Below, one piece after another: positions 10,201 to 16,104 of a stretch of DNA of 25,283 bases. Numbering within the stretch: the stretch's first letter is position 1; every line of letters starts with the position of its first letter. The stretch comes from CAZXCK01 sp964639225 (GTDB taxonomy: Bacteria; Chloroflexota; Anaerolineae; Aggregatilineales; Phototrophicaceae), in assembly GCA_964639225.1 (NCBI GenBank), contig CAZXCK010000057.1, positions 1 through 25,283 on the forward strand, given 5' to 3'. Both the position numbers and the translations under genes were made by a program. The notes under the pieces are model-generated. The model ran no database searches. It saw only the letters and a list, made by a program, of their open reading frames with translations, and had not been told where the DNA came from.

Positions 10201-11068
10201 CAGCAACGGCAACGGCGTCAGCGACAACGGCCTGGACCCCGACACCCAACCGGTGATGAAACGCCCGCGCGCGGCGGAGTCACAATCGCCGCTGCCCGCT
10301 ATGCCGACCATGCCCGCCATGCCGGAAAAGCGCGACGTGCTGCTCATCGAGGACAACAAGGACATGGTGGACCAGTTCCGCCGCGCGCTCCAGCGCGAGG
10401 GCTTCGAGGTGCAGACCGCCGACCATCCCGCCTACACCGAGGCGATGGCCAGCAACCTGCGCCCCAGCGTTATCGTGATGGATGTCAACTTCGCCGATGG
10501 CGAGGGCTGGAGCATCCTGGAACGGCTCAGGCAGCGTGATGACACGTTCGACATTCCGATTGTCGTGGTCAGCCTCAGCGCCGAGGCAGACCGTGCCCTG
10601 GAACTGGGAGCGCATGCGTTTGTGCAGCGTCCGTTTATGCCAGAGGACCTGCTCAAAGCGGTGCTCGACGCCGAACAGGAAGGCCGCACGGATCGCATTC
10701 TGATCATCGACGATCAGAATGAGTCGGTCCGTCTGCTGACCGAATTACTGGCAGAAAACGGCAAATACCGCGTCTTTTCGGCCTGCAACGGTAAGGAAGG
10801 GGTTTCGCTGGTGGCGCGCCGCCGCCCGGACCTCATCATCCTGGACCTGCGCATGCCGGAGATGGACGGGTTTGCCGTCCTGAATGAACTGCGCGCTCAA
10901 CCGGAGACAGCGGCCATCCCGGTGATGATCGTCACCGGCGAGATCGACCTGTCTCAGGATGAGATGGCGCAGTTGGATAACGTGCGCGTCCTGCCCAAGA
11001 CGGATATCAGCTCGGATCAGTTCGAGCAGTTCGTCCGCGAGGTGCGCGGTCATTTGAACGGAGGATAG
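4202..11068 (+). CDS. Giant multi-GAF hybrid sensor histidine kinase with two receiver domains
   Basis: About 2288 residues from ATG 4202. I prefer this start because AGGTGAG (4184-4190) lies 11 bases upstream. A GTG at 4190 that overlaps the previous stop (GTGA) would add four residues. Layout: TM at about 24-46, extracytoplasmic sensor region, TM at about 323-350, HAMP at about 350-405. GAF or GAF-like units follow at about 414-577, 580-683 (degenerate, Trp598), 688-867, 868-1040, 1039-1223, 1224-1400, 1400-1570 and 1571-1742. The HisKA motif SHELRTPLN has its phospho-His at 1765. The HATPase has an N box (NLVSNAAKF), G1 (DTGVGIAEE) and G2 (GGTGLGLP), at about 1866-1986. A Ser/Asn-rich linker leads to REC1 (about 2042-2160, acceptor Asp2094) and REC2 (about 2163-2288, acceptor Asp2215 in LDLRMPEMDG). 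All the catalytic kinase motifs look intact. REC1 has Arg where the conserved Lys is expected. It probably integrates many signals and passes phosphate to its own REC domains or to the linked REC-bearing proteins. Confidence 0.93.
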   Translation: MTTQTSVANSMARMRLSALQGRIVWRAGLVMAAVLALPLIVLIIIVQTNARHDLNQSTEQALASLTVGMERMLDGPVSDIEALANRSTMRSYASQLVAVPINEFTREDGGTLIADMLSDFDDLLSGHRGLYLSVRYITREGRTFGEAFSIGNETQFITQPRQFDMTDDSTYLTALGAQRESRALFSPVTFDAEGRPDMVTLYAPVLPNQSAIEPVGVVQLVVHMETLQNFAQTALDNPLVAAPDRRVLLLDAASNILADTNPGAESEALSLLTTNIGAFTLTGTADGGLASVRVLDGYNGLDMPWRIAIVDSSNPLMQRANQQTLLFLIGYGVVIAIGLATLQISLTVVTRPLADAVQRVQSLASGADPQAQPARVTGTGDEIDGLFSSIGGISQRLNQMNETLERQTQRRRRDLELTSRIGREVASLHEIDTLMKRAINLICDEFGYYHAQIFLVDDAGINAVLVHSRGRAGEKLLAQNFKIPVGSETVIGTVTAQGRPVIVDDTARRGRAPHAINPVLAETRAEMGLPLLVGDQVMGVLDVQSKEPDAFHEDDLPVFTLLADQLAVAIHNTRLVAQAERRVQQIDTLNRQLTRSAWEQASERIQLSGGYRYNLLDVEADPAPAGDMPDALQAPISIRNESVGTLSVQPAEDQEFTDGDRMVLQAVASRVALAIENARLFQETQASLAETSTLYGLSRLMNEANTLDDIIHAIIDGLMPDASGGQVWLFDESFISIQDAQWMEIAADLGLGRRPSVPEAAWPERRLTLAGTSFAQHISEETVTLITDIEQDARLQDDPAIRAAFREIEARALVIVPLKGLWHGLLTIEFAAPRQFQERDGRIYMALIDQASVAVDNRLLMRQTEEEVARNENLYAASRIINTAQTLNELIYAAVATTPSTDLDYALSLLEGEPDEHGWPTRARMVARSLHGQIEEMDMVYATEFAQDSPIYEREPEILVDDDPENEDVKPAIRWLREHGFRFSAMFPLFSVNQPIALFHVFSTQPHSQLDNTDYEMYRAITGQMSGQIQIRRLLESTESALDETRRLYVASRAIVAAPDMAAIFDASIKYLKQPFENVTEQMIRVTLLLADPDPVPDAPYLEAVRAWSNTPEMTVLGRFEREFLPYGRLTTKVDRALHISAPDDYERDPILRAEPDLRQRLAERDIQSMVLVPVRSRGNWFGVIVCQSAVPHAFSEQYVRFVSALSDQVAIAIDNQRLFGQIQSSLEETSILYQASRALSDATGPADVLDVVVGYLIQPHVDRALIGLLQGTSWDDPAASVEIVASWSEDGDTGLNGLVLNREVFPAWDRLASTRPLLLDDIQNAPDLEKAEAAALSELDARALAIIPLRVPARSIGFIWISSREPYAHQHERDMRTYQAFAEQASLTLEASYLLEQTERRARQLQTSAEVSRRAGTLLDLEALMTQVVELIKESFSYDHAQIFLMDERDEYAVLRASTGEPGRLLLATNHKLAKGSDSVIGMVTARAEVQVALDTEAADVIHKPNPFLPQTRSELALPLIIKGRVIGALDVQSNQPNAFSEQDIAALNTLAAQIAVAIDNARLYQDSQEQAANMGFLFDVTTAAAAADTLEETLHNVAANLYNALDALSVTIYVPQLYVDDFGNTRATMMPMALAGVDQPLSELEEVNLDADDRLVGLVAAQKEALLVSNVTSEGRYLPVASQAKSAALLPLISSGEVIGLIVIENARARAFDADDLQLFKTMAGSLSAIVQSALLLDQLTRTNEQLRELDRLKSDFLANMSHELRTPLNSIIGFSRVMLKGIDGPLTEMQEQDLTTIYNSGQHLLMLINDVLDQAKIAAGKMDLKFDYFDVKPLIEGVKSIGVGLVKDKPINLLVELAPNLPRAYGDEFRTRQVLLNLVSNAAKFTSEGSITMRVYPVTDEQTGKQMVRMDVIDTGVGIAEEEMPLLFEAFRQIDSSLTRTHGGTGLGLPIARSLVEMQGGEMSVSSQVNVGSVFSITVPTEETVTATESDDDSASSSNGNGVSDNGLDPDTQPVMKRPRAAESQSPLPAMPTMPAMPEKRDVLLIEDNKDMVDQFRRALQREGFEVQTADHPAYTEAMASNLRPSVIVMDVNFADGEGWSILERLRQRDDTFDIPIVVVSLSAEADRALELGAHAFVQRPFMPEDLLKAVLDAEQEGRTDRILIIDDQNESVRLLTELLAENGKYRVFSACNGKEGVSLVARRRPDLIILDLRMPEMDGFAVLNELRAQPETAAIPVMIVTGEIDLSQDEMAQLDNVRVLPKTDISSDQFEQFVREVRGHLNGG
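11060..11065 (+). promoter_or_regulatory. Shine-Dalgarno that fixes a TTG start
   Basis: GGAGGA lies 10 bases before the TTG at 11076 and within the last codons of the kinase gene. No in-frame ATG or GTG occurs near it, and the next in-frame Met would remove the zinc-ribbon cysteines. The TTG is therefore the likely start. Confidence 0.7.
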
Positions 11069-11075
11069 GTCCGCT

Positions 11076-12767
11076 TTGGTACCCGCAACCACAAAAGAAA
11101 TCGTACTCGAATGCACCAACTGCAAAACTCACACGCCCCTTCATCGTTTTGAGGGGGCGTGTCCTGACTGTGGCGAAACGCTCATGGAGGCGCGTTACAC
11201 CGCCATCGACGACCCGGCGGCCTGGCTCAGCAAGCTGCCGCCGCGCGGCCCCAGCCTGTGGCGCTACCACGAACTGCTGCCCATCTACGACCGGGCCAAC
11301 ATCGTCAGCCTGGGCGAAGGCGCAACGCCGCTCATCAGGTCCGAGGCGTTAGGGGCGGCGCTGGGCCTCAACAATCTGTATATCAAAGACGAGCGACAGG
11401 GGCCAACCGGCAGCTTTAAGGACCGGCAGGCGACGGTCGCCATCACCGCGCTCAAAGAGATGGGCATTGATGAGGTCGTCGTCGCCAGCACGGGCAACGT
11501 GGCCATCGCCTATGCCGCTTATGGCGCAAGGGCCGGCATCAAGGTGTGGGCTTTCTTCCCGCGCCTGACGCCCAACGACAAGATGCGCGAGGCCGCGCTC
11601 TACGGGGCCGAGGTCATCAAGACCACCGGCACCTATGACCAGACCAAAGAGCTGGCGGCGCGTTTCGCCCGGACTAAAGGCATTTTCCTGGATAAAGGCA
11701 TCAAAAGCGTGGCCGCCATCGAGTCGATGAAAACCATCGCCTACGAGATCGGCGAGCAGTTGGGCCGCGAGCTGGAAGGCGGCCAGCGCTGGCGCGCCCC
11801 GGACTGGTTCCTGCAAGGGGTCAGCGGCGGCATGGGGCCGATCGGCGTGGGCAACGGCTTCCGCGAGATGTGCGATATGGGCCTCATCGACCGCATGCCA
11901 GCCATGGGCCTGATCCAGTCCACCGGCTGCGCGCCGATGGTCGAAGCGTGGCAGCGCGGCCAGCGGGTCGCCACACCTATCGACAAATCCGGCACGATCA
12001 TCGTCACCCTGGCGACCGGCAATCCAGGCCGGGCCTACGAACTGCTCTACGATTACGTGGGTGAACACGGCGGGCATTTCACATCCGCCACCGACGAAGA
12101 AGCCTTCAACGCCATTCGCGTGCTGGCCCGCCATGACGGTATATCGGTAGAACCGGCGGTCGGCGTCACTTTCGCCGGGCTGTTTAAGATGGTCCGCGAG
12201 GGCGTCATCAAACCCGATGATGTGGTGGTCGTCAACTGTTCCGGCCATACGATGCCGGTCGAAAAGACGATTCTCGGCGAGCAGTGGCAGAAGCTGGTGG
12301 ACCTCAGCAGCCGCGAGGCAACCCCGGCCCTGCCCTCTGAGGACGGCCTGATCTCCGCGCTGGACACGGTGGACGGATCGCACAAGCAGATCGTTGTCAT
12401 CGAGGACAACGAAGCCGCCGCCCGTCTGATGAGCCGTATTCTCGACTCCCGTGATGACTGCGAGGTACATCTGGCGCACAACGGCGCTGCCGGCCTGAAC
12501 CTGATTCACAACATCTGCCCTGATCTGGTCATCACCGACCTGATGATGCCCGACGTGGATGGCTTCCAACTCATCGAACGCATGAAGGCCGACCCGGCCC
12601 TGGCCGACATCCCGATTGTGGTGGTCACCGCCAAAGAACTGACCGTCAAAGAGCGCGATCGGCTCAACAGCCAGGTGGATATGCTGCTGCAAAAAGGCTC
12701 GTTCATTGATGACGAGTTCATGGAGAACCTGATCGACCGGCTGGAACATCACTCGCGCGGTTTGTAG
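11076..12767 (+). CDS. Threonine-synthase-like PLP enzyme fused to a C-terminal receiver domain
   Basis: A 563-residue single open frame starting at a TTG. Residues 1-35 form a zinc ribbon with two CxxC pairs (Cys13/16 and Cys29/32), as in many threonine synthases. Residues 70-410 are a fold-type II PLP domain: LGEGATPLI, then PTGSFKDR with PLP-binding Lys115, then STGNVAIAYAAYGARAG, then a Gly-rich GGMGPIGVGNG, ending NCSGHTMPVEKT. Known members convert O-phosphohomoserine to threonine. The last motif and the GNV triplet differ from the GHGLK and GNT forms of well-studied enzymes, so the substrate is not certain. After a linker (410-440), residues 440-563 are a receiver domain: VVIEDNE acidic pair, acceptor Asp488 in VITDLMMPDVDG, VVVTAKE, and Lys in LLQKGSF. 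It starts seven bases after the giant kinase gene, so the two are probably co-translated, and the kinase is the obvious phosphodonor. A frameshift artefact is unlikely because both domains sit in one frame. Confidence 0.9.
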   Translation: MVPATTKEIVLECTNCKTHTPLHRFEGACPDCGETLMEARYTAIDDPAAWLSKLPPRGPSLWRYHELLPIYDRANIVSLGEGATPLIRSEALGAALGLNNLYIKDERQGPTGSFKDRQATVAITALKEMGIDEVVVASTGNVAIAYAAYGARAGIKVWAFFPRLTPNDKMREAALYGAEVIKTTGTYDQTKELAARFARTKGIFLDKGIKSVAAIESMKTIAYEIGEQLGRELEGGQRWRAPDWFLQGVSGGMGPIGVGNGFREMCDMGLIDRMPAMGLIQSTGCAPMVEAWQRGQRVATPIDKSGTIIVTLATGNPGRAYELLYDYVGEHGGHFTSATDEEAFNAIRVLARHDGISVEPAVGVTFAGLFKMVREGVIKPDDVVVVNCSGHTMPVEKTILGEQWQKLVDLSSREATPALPSEDGLISALDTVDGSHKQIVVIEDNEAAARLMSRILDSRDDCEVHLAHNGAAGLNLIHNICPDLVITDLMMPDVDGFQLIERMKADPALADIPIVVVTAKELTVKERDRLNSQVDMLLQKGSFIDDEFMENLIDRLEHHSRGL

Positions 12768-12788
12768 ATAATCTAAACACTGGCAGGC

Positions 12789-12819
12789 CCGCATACACCT
12801 TATAATAGGGTGTATGCGG
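12789..12819 (+). promoter_or_regulatory. Perfect 11-bp dyad with a TATAAT box in its loop (operator/promoter or terminator)
   Basis: CCGCATACACC (12789-12799) and GGTGTATGCGG (12809-12819) are exact reverse complements around a 9-base loop. The loop contains TATAAT at 12801-12806. It lies in the 75-base gap between the PLP-REC gene and the REC-kinase gene. If the box is used as a -10, transcription would start inside the right arm, giving a leader of about 30 bases before the ATG at 12843. No good -35 hexamer is seen, so an activator might be needed. A T6 run follows only about 14 bases after the stem, so this is a poor but not impossible terminator. Confidence 0.55.
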
Positions 12820-12842
12820 TTATCAGAATGTAGTTTTTTACG

Positions 12843-14102
12843 ATGACCATGCGCACTGTACTTTACATCGAGGACGACCCCGCCAGCCGCACACTGGTTG
12901 AGCGAGCGTTGACGCACGCCGGGTACCGGGTGGTGCTGGCCGAACGCGGCCTGCAGGGCGTCGATCTGGCGCGGACGCTGCTGCCCGATCTGATCCTGAT
13001 CGACATTAATCTGCCCGATATTACCGGCAACGAAATCGCTACGGTGCTACGCGGCGACGAGCGCTTCGCCAGGACGCCGCTGGTGGCCATCACCGCCCAG
13101 GGGCCGCAGTCGCGCCAGGATATCGCCCTGGCCGCTGGCATTGACGGTTATCTCACCAAGCCTATCGAAATCGACCAACTTATAGACCGCATCGCGTTTT
13201 ACCTGGCGGGCGGTTATGACAGAATCGACTCCGATCAGTTGGCGGCGGCCCGCGTCCATTATACGCAGGGGGTGGTCTCCCGGCTGGAAAAACGCATCCG
13301 CCAGTTAGAAGCCAGCAACGAGTCGCTGCAAAAGTTCGACCACCTCAAAGAGTCGTTTATCCAGATCACCGCGCACGAGCTGCGCACACCGCTCACGCTC
13401 ATTTTTGGCTACCAGCGCCTGCTGGAAGAGCACGCGCCCCTGCGCCAGTTGGCGCAGCAGGATGAACGCACCGCTTCGCTGCTGACCGGCCTGAACGAAG
13501 CCATTACCCGTATGCACAAGGTCGTCGATGAGATTCTGACGGTCAGCCGCATTATGTCCGACCAGATCGATCTGGCGATCGCGCCTACCAACCTGGGTCA
13601 ATTGGTCGAGCGCGTGCTGGCGAGCTATACGGAAGCCATGCGCGATCGCAGACTGACCGCGCATTTCAACATGGGTGAGTGGCCGCGCATCCTCCAGGGC
13701 GACACCGATCTGCTGCGCCTGCTGCTGGCTAATCTCATCGGCAACGCCATCAAATACACGCCGGACGGCGGCGACATCTACCTGTCCGCATCCATCGAAA
13801 CCGACACGGTCGTTTTCAGCGTGCGCGATACCGGCATCGGCATCGACGTGGCGGAACAGGCCCGCATCTTCGACCACTTCTACACGCTTCAGGACGATGT
13901 GCTGTTTCACAGCAGCAGCAAAACGGCTTTCGGCGGCGGCGGCCTGGGCCTGGGCCTGTCCGTGTGTCGGGGTATTGTCGAGGCGCACAGCGGCACTATC
14001 TCGGTGAAGAGCAGCGGACGCTGTACGGTCAACAGGCCGGGCACGACCTTCACCGTGCGTCTGCCGCTGGTGTTTGAAGCGTCGAAATCTCATCAGGCAT
14101 AG
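12843..14102 (+). CDS. REC-histidine kinase (receiver at N-terminus, soluble)
   Basis: A 419-residue protein with no membrane segment. Residues 4-120 are a receiver domain: YIEDD, acceptor Asp54 in LIDINLPD, Thr84, Lys106 in LTKPIE. A coiled coil at about 145-170 leads to HisKA with phospho-His178 (ITAHELRTPLT). The HATPase follows: N box NLIGNAIKYTPDGG, G1 DTGIGID, G2 GGGLGLGLSVCRGI. The order is the reverse of a usual hybrid kinase, so kinase activity may be controlled by phosphorylation of its own receiver domain. It could take phosphate from the upstream giant kinase and pass it on. The ATG at 12843 has no clear Shine-Dalgarno. A second ATG at 12849 is also possible. The next gene starts 15 bases after it. 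Confidence 0.92.
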   Translation: MTMRTVLYIEDDPASRTLVERALTHAGYRVVLAERGLQGVDLARTLLPDLILIDINLPDITGNEIATVLRGDERFARTPLVAITAQGPQSRQDIALAAGIDGYLTKPIEIDQLIDRIAFYLAGGYDRIDSDQLAAARVHYTQGVVSRLEKRIRQLEASNESLQKFDHLKESFIQITAHELRTPLTLIFGYQRLLEEHAPLRQLAQQDERTASLLTGLNEAITRMHKVVDEILTVSRIMSDQIDLAIAPTNLGQLVERVLASYTEAMRDRRLTAHFNMGEWPRILQGDTDLLRLLLANLIGNAIKYTPDGGDIYLSASIETDTVVFSVRDTGIGIDVAEQARIFDHFYTLQDDVLFHSSSKTAFGGGGLGLGLSVCRGIVEAHSGTISVKSSGRCTVNRPGTTFTVRLPLVFEASKSHQA

Positions 14103-14117
14103 CGTGAGAGCCGAATC

Positions 14118-15320
14118 GTGAGTCAGAATCGGCCACAGATCAGCGGCATCATCGCCGCGATTTCCACCCCCGTTTTCCTGGGCATGGCCCCGATCTTTGG
14201 CAAAATGGCGCTCCAGGCCGGTACTGACCCATTCTCGGTGGCGGCGCTGCGCACGGTGCTAGCGGTGATGCTGCTGTGGAGCATCTACCTGGTGAGCTTT
14301 CGCAGATACATCTACATCTACCCGGCAGGGCTGATCGGCTGCATCGTCATCGGGGCGATTAACGGCATCGGTTCGCTGTTCTATTACAGCGGCCTGGGCC
14401 TGCTGGATGCCTCGCTGGTGCAGCTTCTCAACGGCATGTATCTGCCGCTGGCGGTGGTCATCTCGTGGCTGGGCGGCCAGCAGGTAGAGCGGCGCACGCT
14501 GCTGCGGGTGGGGCTGGCCATGCTGGCGCTGGCCATGATTACCGGCTTTGGAGCCGGATCGGTGGAGTGGGGCGGCGTGGGCTTTATGATCGGCAGCGCG
14601 CTCATGTTCGCCGGGACTATCATCCTCAGCCAGTACGTGCTCTACGAGATGCCCGCGCCCACCGTGACGCTGTACATGCTGTCGACGATGGCCGTCGTCG
14701 TGTCGATGGTGTGGCTGGCGGTCGGCGAACCACTGAGCCAGGAAGTGCTGGAACTGGCGCTGCCGCCGATCTTCCTGCTGGGTGTGTCTACGGGGCTGTC
14801 GCGGCTGGCGATGTTCGCCGGGGTTAAGTTCCTCGGCGGCCAGCAGACGGCTTTTCTGGCCATCACCGAAATTGGCGTGGCGCTGACGCTGGCGTTTATC
14901 TTTCTGGGCGACCGCCTGACCGCGATGCAGTGGGTGGGGGTGGTTATACTGGGCGTCAGCCTGATGCTCATCCGCCAGCGGGACTTTCTGCCACACGGTT
15001 ATAACCCTAACGCGCTGGTGGTGGCCAACATGGCCAGTGTACAGTTCCAGCGTATCGCTTTTCACCGGGCCTTCGGCACGCGCGAACTCGACAACGAGAT
15101 GGGCACCATGACGGCCATCACCACCAGCGAGATGCTCGCCATCCAGCGCATGATGGGCGCCCAGCTTGGCGGCATCGACCCGTACCCCATCGGCAAAAGC
15201 CGTCGCTGGCAGGACCAGCAGGTTGTCCCGCCGCCGGTATCGCCCAACGGCGATATACCCATTGGCGACATCGTGCCACCGATCCCGCCGCCACCCGACA
15301 GCGCCACCCACGACGACTAA
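14118..15320 (+). CDS. EamA/DMT-family ten-helix transporter with long cytoplasmic Pro-rich tail
   Basis: A 400-residue protein with a GTG start and GAGAG about 8 bases upstream. Residues 10-286 hold about ten hydrophobic helices in two EamA halves, for example ISTPVFLGMAPIFGKMAL in the first and FLAITEIGVALTLAFIFLGDRL in the second. EamA proteins are drug/metabolite transporters, and family members such as RhtA export threonine and homoserine. Residues 287-400 are an unusual hydrophilic extension ending in a run of prolines (VPPPVSP, PPIPPPPD) that is not part of the normal family length of about 290-300. The gene follows the REC-kinase by 15 bases, so it is likely co-transcribed with it. 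Given the threonine-synthase-like gene nearby, amino-acid export is a reasonable but unproven guess for the substrate. Confidence 0.87.
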   Translation: MSQNRPQISGIIAAISTPVFLGMAPIFGKMALQAGTDPFSVAALRTVLAVMLLWSIYLVSFRRYIYIYPAGLIGCIVIGAINGIGSLFYYSGLGLLDASLVQLLNGMYLPLAVVISWLGGQQVERRTLLRVGLAMLALAMITGFGAGSVEWGGVGFMIGSALMFAGTIILSQYVLYEMPAPTVTLYMLSTMAVVVSMVWLAVGEPLSQEVLELALPPIFLLGVSTGLSRLAMFAGVKFLGGQQTAFLAITEIGVALTLAFIFLGDRLTAMQWVGVVILGVSLMLIRQRDFLPHGYNPNALVVANMASVQFQRIAFHRAFGTRELDNEMGTMTAITTSEMLAIQRMMGAQLGGIDPYPIGKSRRWQDQQVVPPPVSPNGDIPIGDIVPPIPPPPDSATHDD

Positions 15321-15340
15321 AGTTCAACGCATCCGCGCTA

Positions 15341-15375
15341 CAAACAAAAACACCGCCCCGTTGCGGAGCGGTGTT
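15341..15375 (-). terminator. Intrinsic terminator for the Hsp20 gene
   Basis: On the minus strand an 8-bp stem (AACACCGC at 15349-15356 pairing with GCGGTGTT at 15368-15375, plus an inner CCG/CGG extension after one mismatch) is followed by TTTTTGTTTG. It sits about 40 bases after the hsp20 stop. On the plus strand the hairpin lacks a T run, so termination of the transporter transcript here would be weaker. Confidence 0.85.
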
Positions 15376-15414
15376 CTGGGTTACGGTTGGCGCGAGTCCG
15401 CGCCTGGGCCAGCG

Positions 15415-15876
15415 TTAGTTATTGTCCTGGATCATGTGCGTGGTGCGCACCGGGATCGCGCGCGGCTTGGCCTCTTCGGTCTTGGGCAGCGTCAGGGTCA
15501 GCACGCCGTCGTTGTAAGTCGCCTCGACGTTGTCGGCATCCACCGGCTGCGGCAGGTTGATGCGGCGCGACAGCTTGCCGTAGAAACGCTCCTGAACCAG
15601 AACCCGCACGTTTTCTTCGGCGGTCGGCTGCGGAATCTCCACGCCAATGCTCAGGGTGCCGTCGTGCAGATTGATGTTGATGTCGTCGGCGTTGACGCCG
15701 GGCAGGTTGGCGACGATAGTGTACTCGCCTTCACTCTCGTGGACATCCAGCGGCAGATTGCTGCCCATCAGCGCCGGACGGGCGTCGCGCCAGGTGTCCT
15801 CGAAGATGCGGTCCATCGCGCTCTGCATGGCGGCCAGTTCACGGAACGGATTCCAACGGATGACTGTGTTCGACAT
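15415..15876 (-). CDS. hsp20: Small heat-shock protein Hsp20/alpha-crystallin family
   Basis: A 153-residue ATP-independent holdase chaperone of the cytoplasm. The start at 15876 is chosen because GGAGG (15883-15887, minus strand) lies 6 bases upstream. A longer frame begins at 15897 but would place this ribosome site inside the gene. The N-terminus (MSNTVIRWNPFRELAAMQ) has the usual WxPFREL segment. The alpha-crystallin domain spans about residues 40-135 and includes NLPGVNADDININLHDGTL, the ERFYGKLSRRINLP stretch and YNDGVLTLTLPKTEEAKPR, with the conserved GVLTLTLPK signature. The C-terminal IPV is the IxI/V-like anchoring motif. It stands alone between its own leader and its own terminator. 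No CIRCE or HAIR operator was recognised upstream. Confidence 0.96.
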   Translation of the reverse strand: MSNTVIRWNPFRELAAMQSAMDRIFEDTWRDARPALMGSNLPLDVHESEGEYTIVANLPGVNADDININLHDGTLSIGVEIPQPTAEENVRVLVQERFYGKLSRRINLPQPVDADNVEATYNDGVLTLTLPKTEEAKPRAIPVRTTHMIQDNN

Positions 15877-15882
15877 GTTACA

Positions 15883-15887
15883 CCTCC
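15883..15887 (-). promoter_or_regulatory. Ribosome binding site that fixes the Hsp20 start
   Basis: GGAGG on the minus strand, 6 bases before the ATG at 15876. It is the strongest Shine-Dalgarno near either possible start. Confidence 0.8.
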
Positions 15888-16075
15888 ATATTGACACACA
15901 AGTTAGTCTTTATTCTCGTGCGATTGGTTTATGCTGTTAACTGTCTTGCAGTCTAGTGCGTCAATGTAGGAATTGTTTATGCGTTCCGTAAAAAATGCGT
16001 AGGAAAAATAACGCACAAGCCGCCAGCGGGATACATCCGAATTTTCGGGATGCACCTTTCCCTTTCGCGAGGGCT

Positions 16076-16104
16076 TGGACAATCGCCAGCGTCATGGTTA
16101 TAAT
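16076..16104 (+). promoter_or_regulatory. Sigma-70-type promoter of the small membrane protein gene
   Basis: TGGACA (16076-16081), a 17-base spacer, then a perfect TATAAT (16099-16104). Five of six -35 bases and six of six -10 bases match the consensus. Transcription would start near 16111, leaving a leader of about 87 bases. Confidence 0.75.

Noticed and set aside
12300..12400. Frameshift or assembly artefact joining the PLP enzyme to the receiver domain
   Set aside because: Both domains and the linker are in one uninterrupted frame with normal composition, and no stop or start signals occur at the junction.
15898..16000. CIRCE or HAIR heat-shock operator upstream of Hsp20
   Set aside because: Neither the TTAGCACTC/GAGTGCTAA nor the CTTGAGT/ACTCAAG inverted repeat is present.
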